56,043 nt of DNA, from the NCBI GenBank assembly GCA_903907865.1, contig CAIVPR010000177.1, forward strand, positions 1 to 56,043, given 5' to 3'. Source of the stretch: an uncultured Acidobacteriia bacterium. Lineage in GTDB: Bacteria; Acidobacteriota; Terriglobia; Bryobacterales; Bryobacteraceae. The translations under genes were made by a program, and so were the position numbers. Of this stretch, positions 43,571 to 53,239 are shown in pieces (the stretch's first letter is position 1; the number at the start of each line of letters is the position of its first letter). Under the pieces are notes generated by a model that worked only from the letters and a program-made list of their open reading frames with translations, had not been told where the DNA came from and did not search any database.

Positions 43571-44002
43571 CTATTCCGCCGCCCGCTTCTCCACCGCATA
43601 CCCCTTGTCCACCCAATCCACCTTCATATTCTCCGGCACAACCATCACCTTCACATTCGCGTACCCCATCGCATGCAGCGCCGCGAACGCGGGCCGAATA
43701 TTCGGGCATTTCTCCCAAGGGCAGCACCCGCAGTACAGGAGGATCTCGCGGTCTTTCGCCACGCCCGCAACCGCCTTCTTCAGTTCCGCGATCCCCTCCT
43801 CCTTCGACCCCGGCCCGGCATAGACCGACCCCGGAATGTGCGTCGCCCTGTACAGCACCGGAAAGCCCACGTGCAACAGCAGCGGCTTGCCCGAAAGCCT
43901 CGCATTGACGTCGGCGGGTTTCAACAGGTCCCTGTCGGTCCAAGGGTCCCCGGCCAGCAGCAGCGAGGAGAGCAAAAGTACGAATGCGGAAATGCGCTTC
44001 AT
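43571..44002 (-). CDS. Secreted rhodanese-like protein with cysteine-rich active loop
   Basis: The product is 143 residues from the ATG at 44002. It has a signal peptide (MKRISAFVLLLSSLLLAGDP) and a rhodanese fold (KPLLLHVGFPVLYRATHIPG, then EILLYCGCCPWEKCPNIRPA). The active-site loop is CGCCPWEKC instead of the usual C-x-x-G-x-R/T, giving four cysteines in nine residues. This could bind a metal or act in thiol exchange. The C-terminus DWVDKGYAVEKRAAE is ordinary. It is divergent from the DinB gene with 27 bp between starts. Confidence 0.82.
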   Translation of the reverse strand: MKRISAFVLLLSSLLLAGDPWTDRDLLKPADVNARLSGKPLLLHVGFPVLYRATHIPGSVYAGPGSKEEGIAELKKAVAGVAKDREILLYCGCCPWEKCPNIRPAFAALHAMGYANVKVMVVPENMKVDWVDKGYAVEKRAAE

Positions 44003-44029
44003 ACCAGCAGTGTACGCCATAATCGGAAG

Positions 44030-44554
44030 ATGAACGTCCGACCCGGCACAGACCAATACCAGGGCCATTTCGGCAACTACATCAAACTTGTTCCCGAGGG
44101 CAATCTCATCGACATTCTGGAGGCTGCAGGCCAGCAGCTCGTCGCGCTCGCAAGCACCGTTTCCGAGGAGGATTCGCTGCGCGCCTACGCTCCCGGCAAG
44201 TGGTCCATCCGCCAAACGCTGAACCACATCAACGACACCGAGCGGGTCATGGCCTTCCGCGCCTACTGGTTCGCGCGCAACCTCGGACCCGAACTGCCCG
44301 GCATGGACCAGAACGTCGCCGCCGCACATTCCGGTGCCGACGCGGTCTCCATGGCCGACCATATCCGCGAATTCCAAGCTATTCGCGCGGCGTCCATCGC
44401 CCTCTTCCGCAGCCTTCCCGCCGAGGCGTGGGACCGGCGCGGTGTCGCCAGCGGCAACAATGTCACGGTCCGGGCGATGGCCAACGTCGTTGCCGGACAC
44501 GAAATGCACCACCGGGCGATTCTGGAAACCGCATACGGTCTGGGCAAGAAATAG
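44030..44554 (+). CDS. DinB family protein
   Basis: The product is 174 residues from the ATG at 44030. It contains GKWSIRQTLNHINDTERVMA and GHEMHHRAILETAYG, which supply the three metal-ligand histidines of the DinB/YfiT four-helix bundle. Members are metal-dependent thiol transferases or of unknown role. AHSGADAVSMADHIREFQAI fills the middle helix. It is followed 35 bp later by the TIGR03435 gene. Confidence 0.88.
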   Translation: MNVRPGTDQYQGHFGNYIKLVPEGNLIDILEAAGQQLVALASTVSEEDSLRAYAPGKWSIRQTLNHINDTERVMAFRAYWFARNLGPELPGMDQNVAAAHSGADAVSMADHIREFQAIRAASIALFRSLPAEAWDRRGVASGNNVTVRAMANVVAGHEMHHRAILETAYGLGKK

Positions 44555-44589
44555 CCCAACGCCCAAGCGCCGCGTGCGTCATACTTCCC

Positions 44590-45372
44590 ATGAAGGTCCC
44601 CCTCCTCCTAGTCGCCGCGATCGCGAGCGCCAAGCTCTTCGCCCAGAAGCCGGAGTTCGACGTGGCCTCGATCCATCCCAGCGCGCCCGTCGGGATGAGC
44701 TACAGCACGCACATCAACACCAGCGAAGGGACGCTGCGGACCCAGAACACCACGCTGTTCGACCTCATCGTCTTCGCCACGAAGGGGCAGCCGTACCAAG
44801 TCAGCGGCGGACCCGCTTGGGTCAAGGATGCCCGTTTCGACGTCTCGGCGAAAAGCTTGGAGGAGGCCAAGCGACCCAAGGCCGTGACGAAGGCGGAAAA
44901 GGAGGCCGAGGACCTGAGGATGCGGGCCATGGTCCGGAACCTGCTGGCGGACCGGTTCCAGTTGAAGCTGTCCGAGCAGCAGAAAGAACTACCGGTCTAT
45001 GCCCTCACAGTGGACAAGGGCGGACACAAATTGAAGCCTTCGAAATCCGAAGGCGGAAACATGAACGGCAACCGGAGCGGCGACAAAGGCTCACTCCTGG
45101 GCACCGGGGTTGAGGCGGAGTCCATCGCCCAGGCGTTGGGCGGTATCGTGGACAAGCCGGTGATCGACGAAACCGGCCTCGAAGGCGTCTTCGACTTTGA
45201 ACTGAATTACACCCTCGACACCAGCGCCAATGCGGGCGACTCGGTGGCGGAAAACGCGGCAGCATCCGTCTTCACGGCCGTCCGGGAGCAACTGGGACTT
45301 CGCCTTGTCTCCAAGAAGGGGCCCGTTCCAACCTGGACGGTCGTCAGCGCCGAAAAGCCAGGCGAAAACTGA
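44590..45372 (+). CDS. TIGR03435 family secreted protein
   Basis: The product has 260 residues with a signal peptide ending KLFAQ. The family signature KPEFDVASIHPS is followed by YQVSGGPAWVKDARFDVSA, NLLADRFQLKLSEQQKELPV, YALTVDKGGHKLKPS and DETGLEGVFDFELNYT. TIGR03435 is a secreted family massively expanded in Solibacter-type Acidobacteria, often near TonB or peptidase genes. Function unknown. It is the strongest taxonomic clue in the window. Confidence 0.92.
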   Translation: MKVPLLLVAAIASAKLFAQKPEFDVASIHPSAPVGMSYSTHINTSEGTLRTQNTTLFDLIVFATKGQPYQVSGGPAWVKDARFDVSAKSLEEAKRPKAVTKAEKEAEDLRMRAMVRNLLADRFQLKLSEQQKELPVYALTVDKGGHKLKPSKSEGGNMNGNRSGDKGSLLGTGVEAESIAQALGGIVDKPVIDETGLEGVFDFELNYTLDTSANAGDSVAENAAASVFTAVREQLGLRLVSKKGPVPTWTVVSAEKPGEN

Positions 45373-45383
45373 AAGGAGTGTCC

Positions 45384-45845
45384 ATGCAGAGAGAAGACCA
45401 GTTCATCCCCGAGTTGATTGTGCGCAACGGCGTTGCCGCCCTCCACTTCTACAAGGCCGTCTTCGGAGCCGAGGAAGTAGATCGAATGACGCAAACTGCA
45501 ACCGGGAAACTGATACACGGCGAATTGTCCTTGGACGGGCACAAATTCTTCGTGTGCGACGAGTTTCCGGCGAGTGAAGGTGGAACTTGCAAGTCGCCCG
45601 AAACGCTCGGCGGCACCGGAGTGCGCATCACGCTTCAGGTGGACGATGCCGACGCTATTGTCAACCGCGCCGTTGCGCATGGTGCCCGAGTGACGATGCC
45701 CGTCCAAGACATGTTCTGGGGCGCGCGCTACGGCAAGATCGTGGATCCTTTCGGCCACGAATGGGGCGTGAACCAACAGTTAAAGGAGCAGAGTCACGAG
45801 ACGACTCAAGTCGCCGCGGCTGAATTCTTCGCAAACCGCAAGTGA
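45384..45845 (+). CDS. VOC (glyoxalase/PhnB-like) family protein
   Basis: The product is 153 residues from the ATG at 45384 with AAAGGAG upstream; a GTG at 45378 is an alternative start. It contains FIPELIVRNGVAALHFYKAV, FGAEEVDRM and FWGARYGKIVDPFGHEWGVN, the beta-alpha-beta-beta-beta repeat of the PhnB-like VOC superfamily. Metal-ligand positions are partly kept (His, Glu). The substrate is unknown. It shares direction and close spacing with the TIGR03435 gene. Confidence 0.88.
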   Translation: MQREDQFIPELIVRNGVAALHFYKAVFGAEEVDRMTQTATGKLIHGELSLDGHKFFVCDEFPASEGGTCKSPETLGGTGVRITLQVDDADAIVNRAVAHGARVTMPVQDMFWGARYGKIVDPFGHEWGVNQQLKEQSHETTQVAAAEFFANRK

Positions 45846-45847
45846 TC

Positions 45848-47284
45848 CTAGGGTTGCTGACCGCCGGTCAGTGCCCGTACAAACCGATCAAAGAAATCCA
45901 CGGCTTCGTAGAACGACGCCACCTTGACCCGCTCGTCCTTGCCGTGCGACCGTTCGTCCCCGCGCTCGATGGCGATTTCCCCCACGCCGAAGCTCGGAAT
46001 ACCCGCCGCCACAGTGTATTTGCCGTCCGAGGCCCCCGTCGACATGTTCAAAGTCACACCTGCACCGGGCCACAGGGAATCCGAGACCGTTTTCAATGCC
46101 TTCAAGACCGCAGGAGTCGGTGCCGAAGGCGGCAGACCGGCCTGGCCCGGGGCCAAGTCAGACACCTTGCCCGTAGCTCCGTTGATGTAGCGGACGGCCA
46201 CCTTCGGGTCGGCCACCTTGCCCACCAGCACCTTGCGAATCTCCTCCGGCGAATGCCCCGGCAGAATCCGGCAATTGACAATCGCTAGCGCCGTCTGCGG
46301 CAGCGCGTTGTTGGCGTGACCGGCGTTCAAGCGGGTCGCCACACAAGTGGTTCGGAGCAGCGCATTGTAGCGCACGTCTTCCGAAAGCCTTGCGATCGCC
46401 TTGGAATCCGGCGGATCACGCAGAATCGCCTTCAGGTCGGCAGCACCCGGCGTGCCCGGATTCGCAGCCAAGGCCCCGAAGAACGACCGCGTCACCGGAT
46501 TCAACTCCACCGGGAACGGCGATGCCGACAGCCGCCCCAACGCCGCAGCCAGCCGATAGATCGCATTTTCGGCGGGCGGCCGCGAACTGTGCCCGCCTGG
46601 ATTCGTCACCATGAACTCGAAATCGGCATAGAGCTTTTCCGCCGCACCGACCCCGATCTCGACCGCCTTCCCGTCTACCGTGGTTACCCCGCCCGCGTCG
46701 CCGTTAAGCACAAACTCGGCATCCACCAACGCCCGATGGTTCTTCAGCAGCCACTCCGCCCCGTTCGCCGGCCCGCTTTCCTCGTCCGACGTCAGTGCGA
46801 GGATCAGATCGCGCGACGGTACGAAACCGGTCTGCTTGAAACGCAGCAGCGTTGCCACCATCACGGCGTCGTAGTCCTTCATGTCGACCGTGCCCCGGCC
46901 GTAGAAGTACCCATCCTTCTCGACCAGCTCGAACGGGTTTGTGGTCCAGTCTTCCCGTTTCGCTTCAACAACATCCAAGTGGCCCAGGAGCAAAACGGGT
47001 TTGTTTTTTCCCGACCCGTGCAGCCGCACGACGAGGTTCCCCTTCGTGGGGTGCCCTTCAGGAACCAGCACCTGCACATCCTGCCGCGCGAAACCTGCCG
47101 CGAGGAACCTCTTCTCCATGGCGCGGGCCGCCACGGTGTTATCGCCGACCGAATCGACCGTGTTGATCTCGATCAGTTCCTTGAAAATGTCGCGCGCCAA
47201 CTTCCGGGTCGCGTCATCTACCGCGGCATTCGCAGTTCCACACGTGGAAATCAGCAGGGCGGCGATCAGGCAGTTGTTGCGCAT
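45848..47284 (-). CDS. Secreted M20-family metallopeptidase
   Basis: The product is 478 residues from the ATG at 47284, with a signal peptide (MRNNCLIAALLISTCGTANA). The zinc-site motifs are LLLGHLDVVEA, YGRGTVDMKDYDA (bridging Asp) and ALTSDEESG (Glu pair). A late His in ERSHGKDERV follows. A lid domain lies between (MVTNPGGHSSRPPAENAIY). It would cleave small peptides or N-acyl amino acids in the periplasm. It starts 8 bp after the cytochrome gene ends and is likely co-transcribed with it. Confidence 0.92.
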   Translation of the reverse strand: MRNNCLIAALLISTCGTANAAVDDATRKLARDIFKELIEINTVDSVGDNTVAARAMEKRFLAAGFARQDVQVLVPEGHPTKGNLVVRLHGSGKNKPVLLLGHLDVVEAKREDWTTNPFELVEKDGYFYGRGTVDMKDYDAVMVATLLRFKQTGFVPSRDLILALTSDEESGPANGAEWLLKNHRALVDAEFVLNGDAGGVTTVDGKAVEIGVGAAEKLYADFEFMVTNPGGHSSRPPAENAIYRLAAALGRLSASPFPVELNPVTRSFFGALAANPGTPGAADLKAILRDPPDSKAIARLSEDVRYNALLRTTCVATRLNAGHANNALPQTALAIVNCRILPGHSPEEIRKVLVGKVADPKVAVRYINGATGKVSDLAPGQAGLPPSAPTPAVLKALKTVSDSLWPGAGVTLNMSTGASDGKYTVAAGIPSFGVGEIAIERGDERSHGKDERVKVASFYEAVDFFDRFVRALTGGQQP

Positions 47285-47292
47285 GGGAATCC

Positions 47293-48504
47293 TTATTTTC
47301 CTGGGAGGCCGATCTTGGCCGGGTACGCGTGCATCAATACAGAGTACAGAAAGTCTGTCGCAAGCCGCGCCCGATTGTGGCAGTTCATACACCCCTGCGC
47401 GGCGCGCGCCTGCTGGAACGTCTCAATGGCGAGATTGGAGAAGGCCGAAGTGGCCCCGTCGCCCGGAAACGTCTGGAAAACGCTACCGGCCTGGCTCGGA
47501 TCGACCGGAATCGACTGGTCGCCCGGGGCCAGCGGCCACTGCGTGAGCGCCAGCCGGTAGTACTTCCAAATCGTGCCGTCCAGCATCTTCTGGTAGGTGG
47601 CGTTGGTTGCAACAGTCTGGGGATGGATCGGCGTCTTGGGCGACCGCACCACATTGAACGGTTTCATCGGCTGCGGTGCGGGCGGAATCAGCGGCAGCGG
47701 GTTGTTGGCAGGCATCGGAGCGTTGGATCCGTCGTGCAGCAGATAGCCAAGGGAGTCCGGCGTCCCCGGCACCAAATCCACCTGTTCGAACGACGACCAA
47801 ATCCACTGCGGACGGCTCGCAGTCTTGCGAATGATATGGATGCCCAACAATCCGACTGTCGTCGACTGGCATTTCCCCGATGCGGGATCGCGCACGATGG
47901 CGGTACGAGTGTAGACACGCTTCCGTTGCGCCTCAGTGAAGCCGGTCATCTCGACCCACGCCGACTTCACCACCTCCGAGCCCAGCGGAAACTGCGACAT
48001 CGGCAGCGGCGGCCGTGGCACAGGCACCACCGGCAGGTTCTCGCGCAGGTACCACTTGTTCTTGACGATGTACTGGTAGGCGGCCTCGTTGTACGACGTC
48101 AAGTAGTGCACATAACGCCCGTTCTGGGCCACGATTGGCGACGAAAGCGAGCCGTCGAAGGTCTGGCCAATATCGTGGTAGCCGGAAAACGACGCCAGTA
48201 CCATGTCGTCGGCACCGACCTTAACAGAGCAGGCGTTGTACTTCGCGTCGTTGCCCGGCGCGCTGCCGTCTTCGTGGAACACTTCCCACAAGGGGTGGAA
48301 GCGCTCGAATTCCTTGGCAGCCACTACGAACGACTTCCAGGAGAAATCATCGAAGAAGTCAATGGTGAGGTCGGTGAAGCCCGCCGGGATGCAGACATCG
48401 TCAGGCCGGGTAGCCCCTCCAAGGCCCGGAACCGGCGGGTTCGGGCATCCGGCAGCCCACGCTGACGCGGCGGCGAACAAGAAAATGGGGAAGAGTCGGC
48501 GCAA
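47293..48504 (-). CDS. Secreted c-type cytochrome family protein
   Basis: The TTG at 48504, with GGGAG 9 bases upstream, gives 403 residues with a signal peptide (MRRLFPIFLFAAASAWAAGC). The long middle region has no motif I can assign (WKSFVVAAKEFERFHPLWEV). One heme-attachment site, AQGCMNCHNRARLATDF, lies near the C-terminus. Similar proteins occur as single-heme cytochromes in Bryobacterales. The longer upstream frame would run into the divergent gene and is rejected. It is operonic with the M20 peptidase gene. Confidence 0.8.
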   Translation of the reverse strand: MRRLFPIFLFAAASAWAAGCPNPPVPGLGGATRPDDVCIPAGFTDLTIDFFDDFSWKSFVVAAKEFERFHPLWEVFHEDGSAPGNDAKYNACSVKVGADDMVLASFSGYHDIGQTFDGSLSSPIVAQNGRYVHYLTSYNEAAYQYIVKNKWYLRENLPVVPVPRPPLPMSQFPLGSEVVKSAWVEMTGFTEAQRKRVYTRTAIVRDPASGKCQSTTVGLLGIHIIRKTASRPQWIWSSFEQVDLVPGTPDSLGYLLHDGSNAPMPANNPLPLIPPAPQPMKPFNVVRSPKTPIHPQTVATNATYQKMLDGTIWKYYRLALTQWPLAPGDQSIPVDPSQAGSVFQTFPGDGATSAFSNLAIETFQQARAAQGCMNCHNRARLATDFLYSVLMHAYPAKIGLPGK

Positions 48505-48565
48505 AGTTGGACACTCCCAGCATAAGACAACCGCAACTGAGATAGACTGTCGAAGGGAGCGGTCC

Positions 48566-49555
48566 ATGATTACACGAAGAGACTTCGGCAAGTTTGCAAC
48601 GGCGACGGCGGCAGCAGCGGCGACGGGTATGGCCCCCGCATTCGGTGCCCGCATCAATTCCGTCGTGAACGGGGTCCACCTGGGCACTATCACCTACAGC
48701 TTCCGCGATCTTCCCCGCGTGCCCGGCCAGAACAACATCGACGGCATTATCGAGGCCGTGACAGCCTGCGGAATCGGCGAAATCGAGCTCTACTCCCCGA
48801 ACTTGGAACTCGCCCCGGCGAGTGCCGCCAAGCCCGCCGCATCCGGCCCGGCGTACGGCGTAGCCCGCACCGCGCCCCGCGCCCCCGCCACGCCCGAGCA
48901 GATCGCGGCCCGCAAGCAGGAGCGCGAAAACCTCCGCACATGGCGCATCGAGACCCCGGCGTCCTACTACGCCGACATCCGCAAGAAGTTCGACAACGCC
49001 GGCATTTCGCTCTTCGCCTACACGCTCGGCTTCAACAACGACTTCACGGACGACGAAATCGATGCCGGTTTCCGCCAGGCCAAGGCCTTGGGCGTCGATC
49101 TGATCGCATCCTCCACCAATCTCGCGATGGCCCAGCGCGTCGCCCCGTTTGCCGACAAGCACAAGGTCCGGGTGGCCGTCCACGGTTACGCGAACGTCCT
49201 CGACCCCAACCAGTTCGGCTCTCCCGAAAGTTTCGCCAAGGCGCTCGCAATGTCGCCGTACATGCGCGTCAACCTCGACATCGGCCACTTCACCGCCGCC
49301 AACTACAACGCGGTTGAGTACATCAAGGCTCACGGTGCCATGATCACGCACCTCCACGTGAAAGACCGCAGAAACAAGGACGGCGTGAACGAGCCCTTCG
49401 GCGACGGCGACACTCCCATCCGCGAAGTCGTGCGGCACCTGCGCGACACCAAATCGCCAATCCGCGCCTTCATCGAATACGAGTACCCAGGCATGGGAAC
49501 GTCGGTCGAGGAATTGAAGAAGTGCCTGTCCTACGTGAAGGACGCGCTCGCCTAG
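48566..49555 (+). CDS. TAT-exported sugar phosphate isomerase/epimerase-like protein
   Basis: The product is 329 residues from the ATG at 48566 (GGGAG upstream). The twin-arginine leader is MITRRDFGKFATATAAAAAT. A xylose-isomerase-like TIM barrel follows with GVHLGTITYSFRDLPRVPGQ, IIEAVTACGIGEIELYS, KVRVAVHGYANVLDPNQF, MRVNLDIGHFTAANYN and HLHVKDRR. The metal-type Glu, His and Asp positions are present. Such secreted enzymes are common in sugar-using Acidobacteria and Planctomycetes. The substrate is unknown. Confidence 0.88.
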   Translation: MITRRDFGKFATATAAAAATGMAPAFGARINSVVNGVHLGTITYSFRDLPRVPGQNNIDGIIEAVTACGIGEIELYSPNLELAPASAAKPAASGPAYGVARTAPRAPATPEQIAARKQERENLRTWRIETPASYYADIRKKFDNAGISLFAYTLGFNNDFTDDEIDAGFRQAKALGVDLIASSTNLAMAQRVAPFADKHKVRVAVHGYANVLDPNQFGSPESFAKALAMSPYMRVNLDIGHFTAANYNAVEYIKAHGAMITHLHVKDRRNKDGVNEPFGDGDTPIREVVRHLRDTKSPIRAFIEYEYPGMGTSVEELKKCLSYVKDALA

Positions 49556-49610
49556 ACTTTCTTAAGCGGATTGAAACCCCTGCTGCGCTGGAAGTGATAA
49601 AATCGAGCGG

Positions 49611-51902
49611 ATGCGGTTTCTTGCGGTACTTCTAGCCTGCTTCGTCGCCGGGCAACAAATTCAGGCCCAACAGGCCTTCGTGGACCGCTACTGCGTGGGT
49701 TGCCACAACACGCAGTCGAAGTCCGGAGGACTGGTTCTGAGCGGAATTCCCGCTGGGAATCCGGCTGTACATTCCGGCGAATGGGAGAAGGTGGTCCGTC
49801 GGCTGCAGACGCGGTCGATGCCCCCAATCGGACTTCCCCGCCCCGCCGAATCCGAGTACGCTGCCGCTTTGGCCTACTTCGAGACCGCTTTGGACAAGGC
49901 TGCGGCAGCCAAGCCGAATCCAGGGCGAACCGAGACGTTCCGCAGACTCAACCGCACCGAATACCACAACGCGATCCGTGACCTGCTGGCCTTGGACATC
50001 GACGCCGGCTCCTTGTTGCCTGCCGATGACGCCAGCCACGGCTTCGACAACGTCACGGTCGGCGAGCTCTCGCCGATGCTGCTCGAACGGTACCTGAACG
50101 CCGCGCGCAAGATTAGCCGTTTGGCGGTAGGTGGCGCGGTGAAGGCACCCGTCGGCGAGACCATTATGCTGCCCCCGGATTTGACCCAGGAGGAACACTT
50201 CGAGGGGCTGCCCGTCGGCACCCGCGGCGGAGCGCTGGTCACGCACGTCTTTCCCTTGGATGGCGAGTACGAGTTCCAATTGCGCCTCGCACGCGACCGG
50301 AATGAGAAGGTGGAGGGCCTGAGTGGCGTCCACCAAGTGGAACTGCTGATCGATGGCGAGCCTGTCAGGCAATTTACGGTCAAGCCGCCCCCGCCGGGTC
50401 AGGACCATTCGAAGGTTGACGCCGAGATGGTGGTGCGGATTCCTGTGAAGGCGGGCAGCCATGACATCGCAGCGACCTTCGTCAAGAAGCCAACGGCGCT
50501 ATTGGAAACCGAGCGCCAACCCTATATCGCGCACTTCAACATGGACCGCCACCCGCGCATCCAGCCCGCGCTGTACTCGGTGGCGATTGTGGGACCATTC
50601 CACCCGACAGGGCCCGGCGATACCGAGCCGCGGAAACGGGTTTTCACCTGCCACTCGGGCGACGCCTGTGCCGAAAAGATCGTGCTGGGACTTGCCCGGC
50701 GGGCGTGGCGCGGACCGGTTTCCGTCGCGGACATCCAAGTTCCGATGCGCTTCTACAAGGACGGAGCTACGGAAAGCTTCGAGAACGGCATCGAATTGGC
50801 CTTGCGGGCGGTGCTGGTCAGCCCCAGGTTCCTGTTCCGCATGGAGCGGGATCCGGCGGGGAGCGCCAGCGGGTCGGTGTATAAGGTCTCGGATCTGGAT
50901 CTGGCGTCGCGCATTTCGTTTTTCCTGTGGAGCAGTATCCCGGACGCGGAACTACTGGATTTGGCGACAACGGGCAAGCTCCGGCATCCCGGCGTTCTAG
51001 AGCATCAGGTCAGACGAATGCTGGCGGATCCGAGGTCCGAATCCCTCGTAACGAACTTCGCCGAACAGTGGCTGTACCTGCGGAATCTGGCCTCAGCAAA
51101 TCCCGACGCGCGCATGTTCCCCGACTTCGACGACAACCTGCGCCAAGCGTTCCGCCGCGAGACCGAGATGTTTTTCGAAAGCGTCATGCGGGAGGACCGC
51201 AACGTGCTCGACCTCCTGCGGGCGAACTACACGTTCGTCAACGAACGCCTCGCCAAGCACTACGGAATCCCCAATGTCTACGGAAGCCGGTTCCGGCGCG
51301 TGACATTCGAGCCGGGTTCCGAGCGCGGCGGCCTCCTCGGCCAAGGCAGCATTCTCACCGTGACGTCGTACGCGACGCGCACCGCGCCCACCCTGCGCGG
51401 CAAATGGATTCTCACCAACATTCTGGGGACTCCCCCGCCCTCGCCGCCCCCGGGCGTTCCCCCGCTGAAGGACGCGGCCGCCAATGGAAAGGTCATGACC
51501 ATGCGGGAGCGCATGGCCGAGCACCGGAAGAATCCAGCATGCTCAGGTTGCCACACTTTGATGGATCCGGCAGGTTTCGCGCTTGAGAATTTCGACGCCG
51601 TAGGCCGTTGGCGCACCGCCGACACGGGTACGCCGGTGGACGCGAGTGGCGGACTGCCCGACGGGTCGGCATTCTCGGGAATCGCTGGATTGCGGTCGGC
51701 CCTGCTGGCGCGTCCCCAAGTCTTCGCTGGCAACGTCACCGAAAAGCTGCTCACATTTGCACTGGGACGGGGCGTCGAGGATTTCGACGGCCCGGCAGTT
51801 CGTGGCATCGTACACGGTGCCGCCGTCCAGGATTACAAGTTTTCGTCGCTCGTGCTGGGCATCGTCAACAGCACTCCATTCCAAATGAGGAAGTCGCAAT
51901 GA
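49611..51902 (+). CDS. DUF1592-type cytochrome c domain protein
   Basis: The product has 763 residues with a short signal peptide and an N-terminal heme site FVDRYCVGCHNTQSKSGGLV. DUF1587 follows (FRRLNRTEYHNAIRDLLALD). A beta-rich middle precedes a DUF1592/1588/1585 block: DLDLASRISFFLWSSIPDAE, NFAEQWLYLRN, GGLLGQGSILTVTSYATRTA and a second cysteine site NPACSGCHTLMDPAGFALEN. These proteins always accompany a DUF1552 protein, encoded here by the next gene with ATGA overlap. The system is of unknown function, probably redox-linked degradation. Confidence 0.92.
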   Translation: MRFLAVLLACFVAGQQIQAQQAFVDRYCVGCHNTQSKSGGLVLSGIPAGNPAVHSGEWEKVVRRLQTRSMPPIGLPRPAESEYAAALAYFETALDKAAAAKPNPGRTETFRRLNRTEYHNAIRDLLALDIDAGSLLPADDASHGFDNVTVGELSPMLLERYLNAARKISRLAVGGAVKAPVGETIMLPPDLTQEEHFEGLPVGTRGGALVTHVFPLDGEYEFQLRLARDRNEKVEGLSGVHQVELLIDGEPVRQFTVKPPPPGQDHSKVDAEMVVRIPVKAGSHDIAATFVKKPTALLETERQPYIAHFNMDRHPRIQPALYSVAIVGPFHPTGPGDTEPRKRVFTCHSGDACAEKIVLGLARRAWRGPVSVADIQVPMRFYKDGATESFENGIELALRAVLVSPRFLFRMERDPAGSASGSVYKVSDLDLASRISFFLWSSIPDAELLDLATTGKLRHPGVLEHQVRRMLADPRSESLVTNFAEQWLYLRNLASANPDARMFPDFDDNLRQAFRRETEMFFESVMREDRNVLDLLRANYTFVNERLAKHYGIPNVYGSRFRRVTFEPGSERGGLLGQGSILTVTSYATRTAPTLRGKWILTNILGTPPPSPPPGVPPLKDAAANGKVMTMRERMAEHRKNPACSGCHTLMDPAGFALENFDAVGRWRTADTGTPVDASGGLPDGSAFSGIAGLRSALLARPQVFAGNVTEKLLTFALGRGVEDFDGPAVRGIVHGAAVQDYKFSSLVLGIVNSTPFQMRKSQ

Positions 51903-53239
51903 TTCTGACACGGAAGGCACTCCCCCGCCGCACATTCCTGCGCGGAGTAGGCACAACGCTGGCGCTCCCGCTGCTGGACGCCATGGTTCCCGCCATGACC
52001 GCGCTGGCCGACACACCGGCAGCCCCGGTCCGCCGACTGGGTTTCGTGTACATTCCGATGGGTGCCATCCAGAAGGAGTGGTTCCCGGCCCAGGCAGGAC
52101 AAGTCACGAAGCTCACGCCAATCCTGAGCCCGTTGACGCCGTTCTTGGACCGCGTCACCATCTTCGGAAACATGGAGAACAAGAACGCGTACTCGCCGGG
52201 CAACCATGCGACGGCGAATTCGGCGTATCTGAGCGCAGCCAAGGCGAAGTTGACCGAGGGGTCGGACTACGAGAACGGGACCACGGTGGACCAGATCGCG
52301 GCCCAGTCGATCGGCAAGGATACGCGGTTGCCGTCGCTGGAGCTAGCGATGGATTTGCTGACCACGGTCGGCAATTGCGACAATGGCTACGCCTGCGTTT
52401 ATCAGAACAACTTGTCGTGGTCGTCGCCCACCACTCCGCTGCCTTCGGAAGCGCATCCCCGCGCGGTGTTTGAGCGGCTGTTCGGCGAGGGCGGCTCCGC
52501 TGCGGAACAGGCGCTCGAAATGCGGCGCAACGCCAGCCTGCTCGACTGGGTAACGGACGATATATCCAAGCTGCGCAAGGACTTGGGTCCCGCAGACCGT
52601 GCGCGTGTCAACAACTACTTGGACACCGTGCGCGAGGTGGAGCGCCGGATCCAGAAGGCCGAGAAGCAGACGGCGGGGGCGACCGCGATGCCCGACTTCG
52701 AGCGGCCTGTCGGCGTCCCTGCGGCGTATGGCGACCACGCCAAACTGATGTTTGATCTGCAAGTGCTGGCGCTGCAGGGGGATATCACCCGCGTCATCAC
52801 ATTCCAATTGGCGCGCGAGACCAGTACCCGGACATACCCCGAAATCGGCGTCCCCGATGCCCATCACCCGACCACGCACCACGCGAACAACCCGGAGAAG
52901 GTGGCCAAGGTCGCGATGATCAACCAGTACCACGTCTCGCTCTTCGCCTATTTCCTGGAGAAGCTCAAGGCGACGCAGGACGGCCAGGGATCGCTCTTGG
53001 ACCACTCGCTGGTGCTATACGGAAGCGGCATGGGGAATCCCGACGTGCACGATCACATCGACTTGCCATTGGTGGTTGCCGGCGGAGCTGCGGGCCGCAT
53101 GAAGGGCGCGCGCTATCTGCGGTACAAGGAGCCGGAGCCGTTGGCCAACCTGCATTTGACGTTATTGGACCGGGTCGGTGTGCGTGTCGACAAGTTCGCC
53201 GACAGCAACGGGAAGATCGCGGAGTTGGTGGGCGTATGA
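51899..53239 (+). CDS. DUF1552 TAT-exported protein
   Basis: The product is 446 residues from the ATG at 51899. It has a twin-arginine leader (LPRRTFLRGVGTTLALPLLD) followed by VRRLGFVYIPMGAIQKEWFP. The DUF1552 blocks are VTIFGNMENKNAYSPGNHAT, DQIAAQSIGKDTRLPSLELA and YGSGMGNPDVHDHIDLPLVV. It resembles sulfatase/alkaline-phosphatase-type folds. It is translationally coupled to the DUF1592 gene and to the ankyrin gene downstream. Confidence 0.92.
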   Translation: MILTRKALPRRTFLRGVGTTLALPLLDAMVPAMTALADTPAAPVRRLGFVYIPMGAIQKEWFPAQAGQVTKLTPILSPLTPFLDRVTIFGNMENKNAYSPGNHATANSAYLSAAKAKLTEGSDYENGTTVDQIAAQSIGKDTRLPSLELAMDLLTTVGNCDNGYACVYQNNLSWSSPTTPLPSEAHPRAVFERLFGEGGSAAEQALEMRRNASLLDWVTDDISKLRKDLGPADRARVNNYLDTVREVERRIQKAEKQTAGATAMPDFERPVGVPAAYGDHAKLMFDLQVLALQGDITRVITFQLARETSTRTYPEIGVPDAHHPTTHHANNPEKVAKVAMINQYHVSLFAYFLEKLKATQDGQGSLLDHSLVLYGSGMGNPDVHDHIDLPLVVAGGAAGRMKGARYLRYKEPEPLANLHLTLLDRVGVRVDKFADSNGKIAELVGV

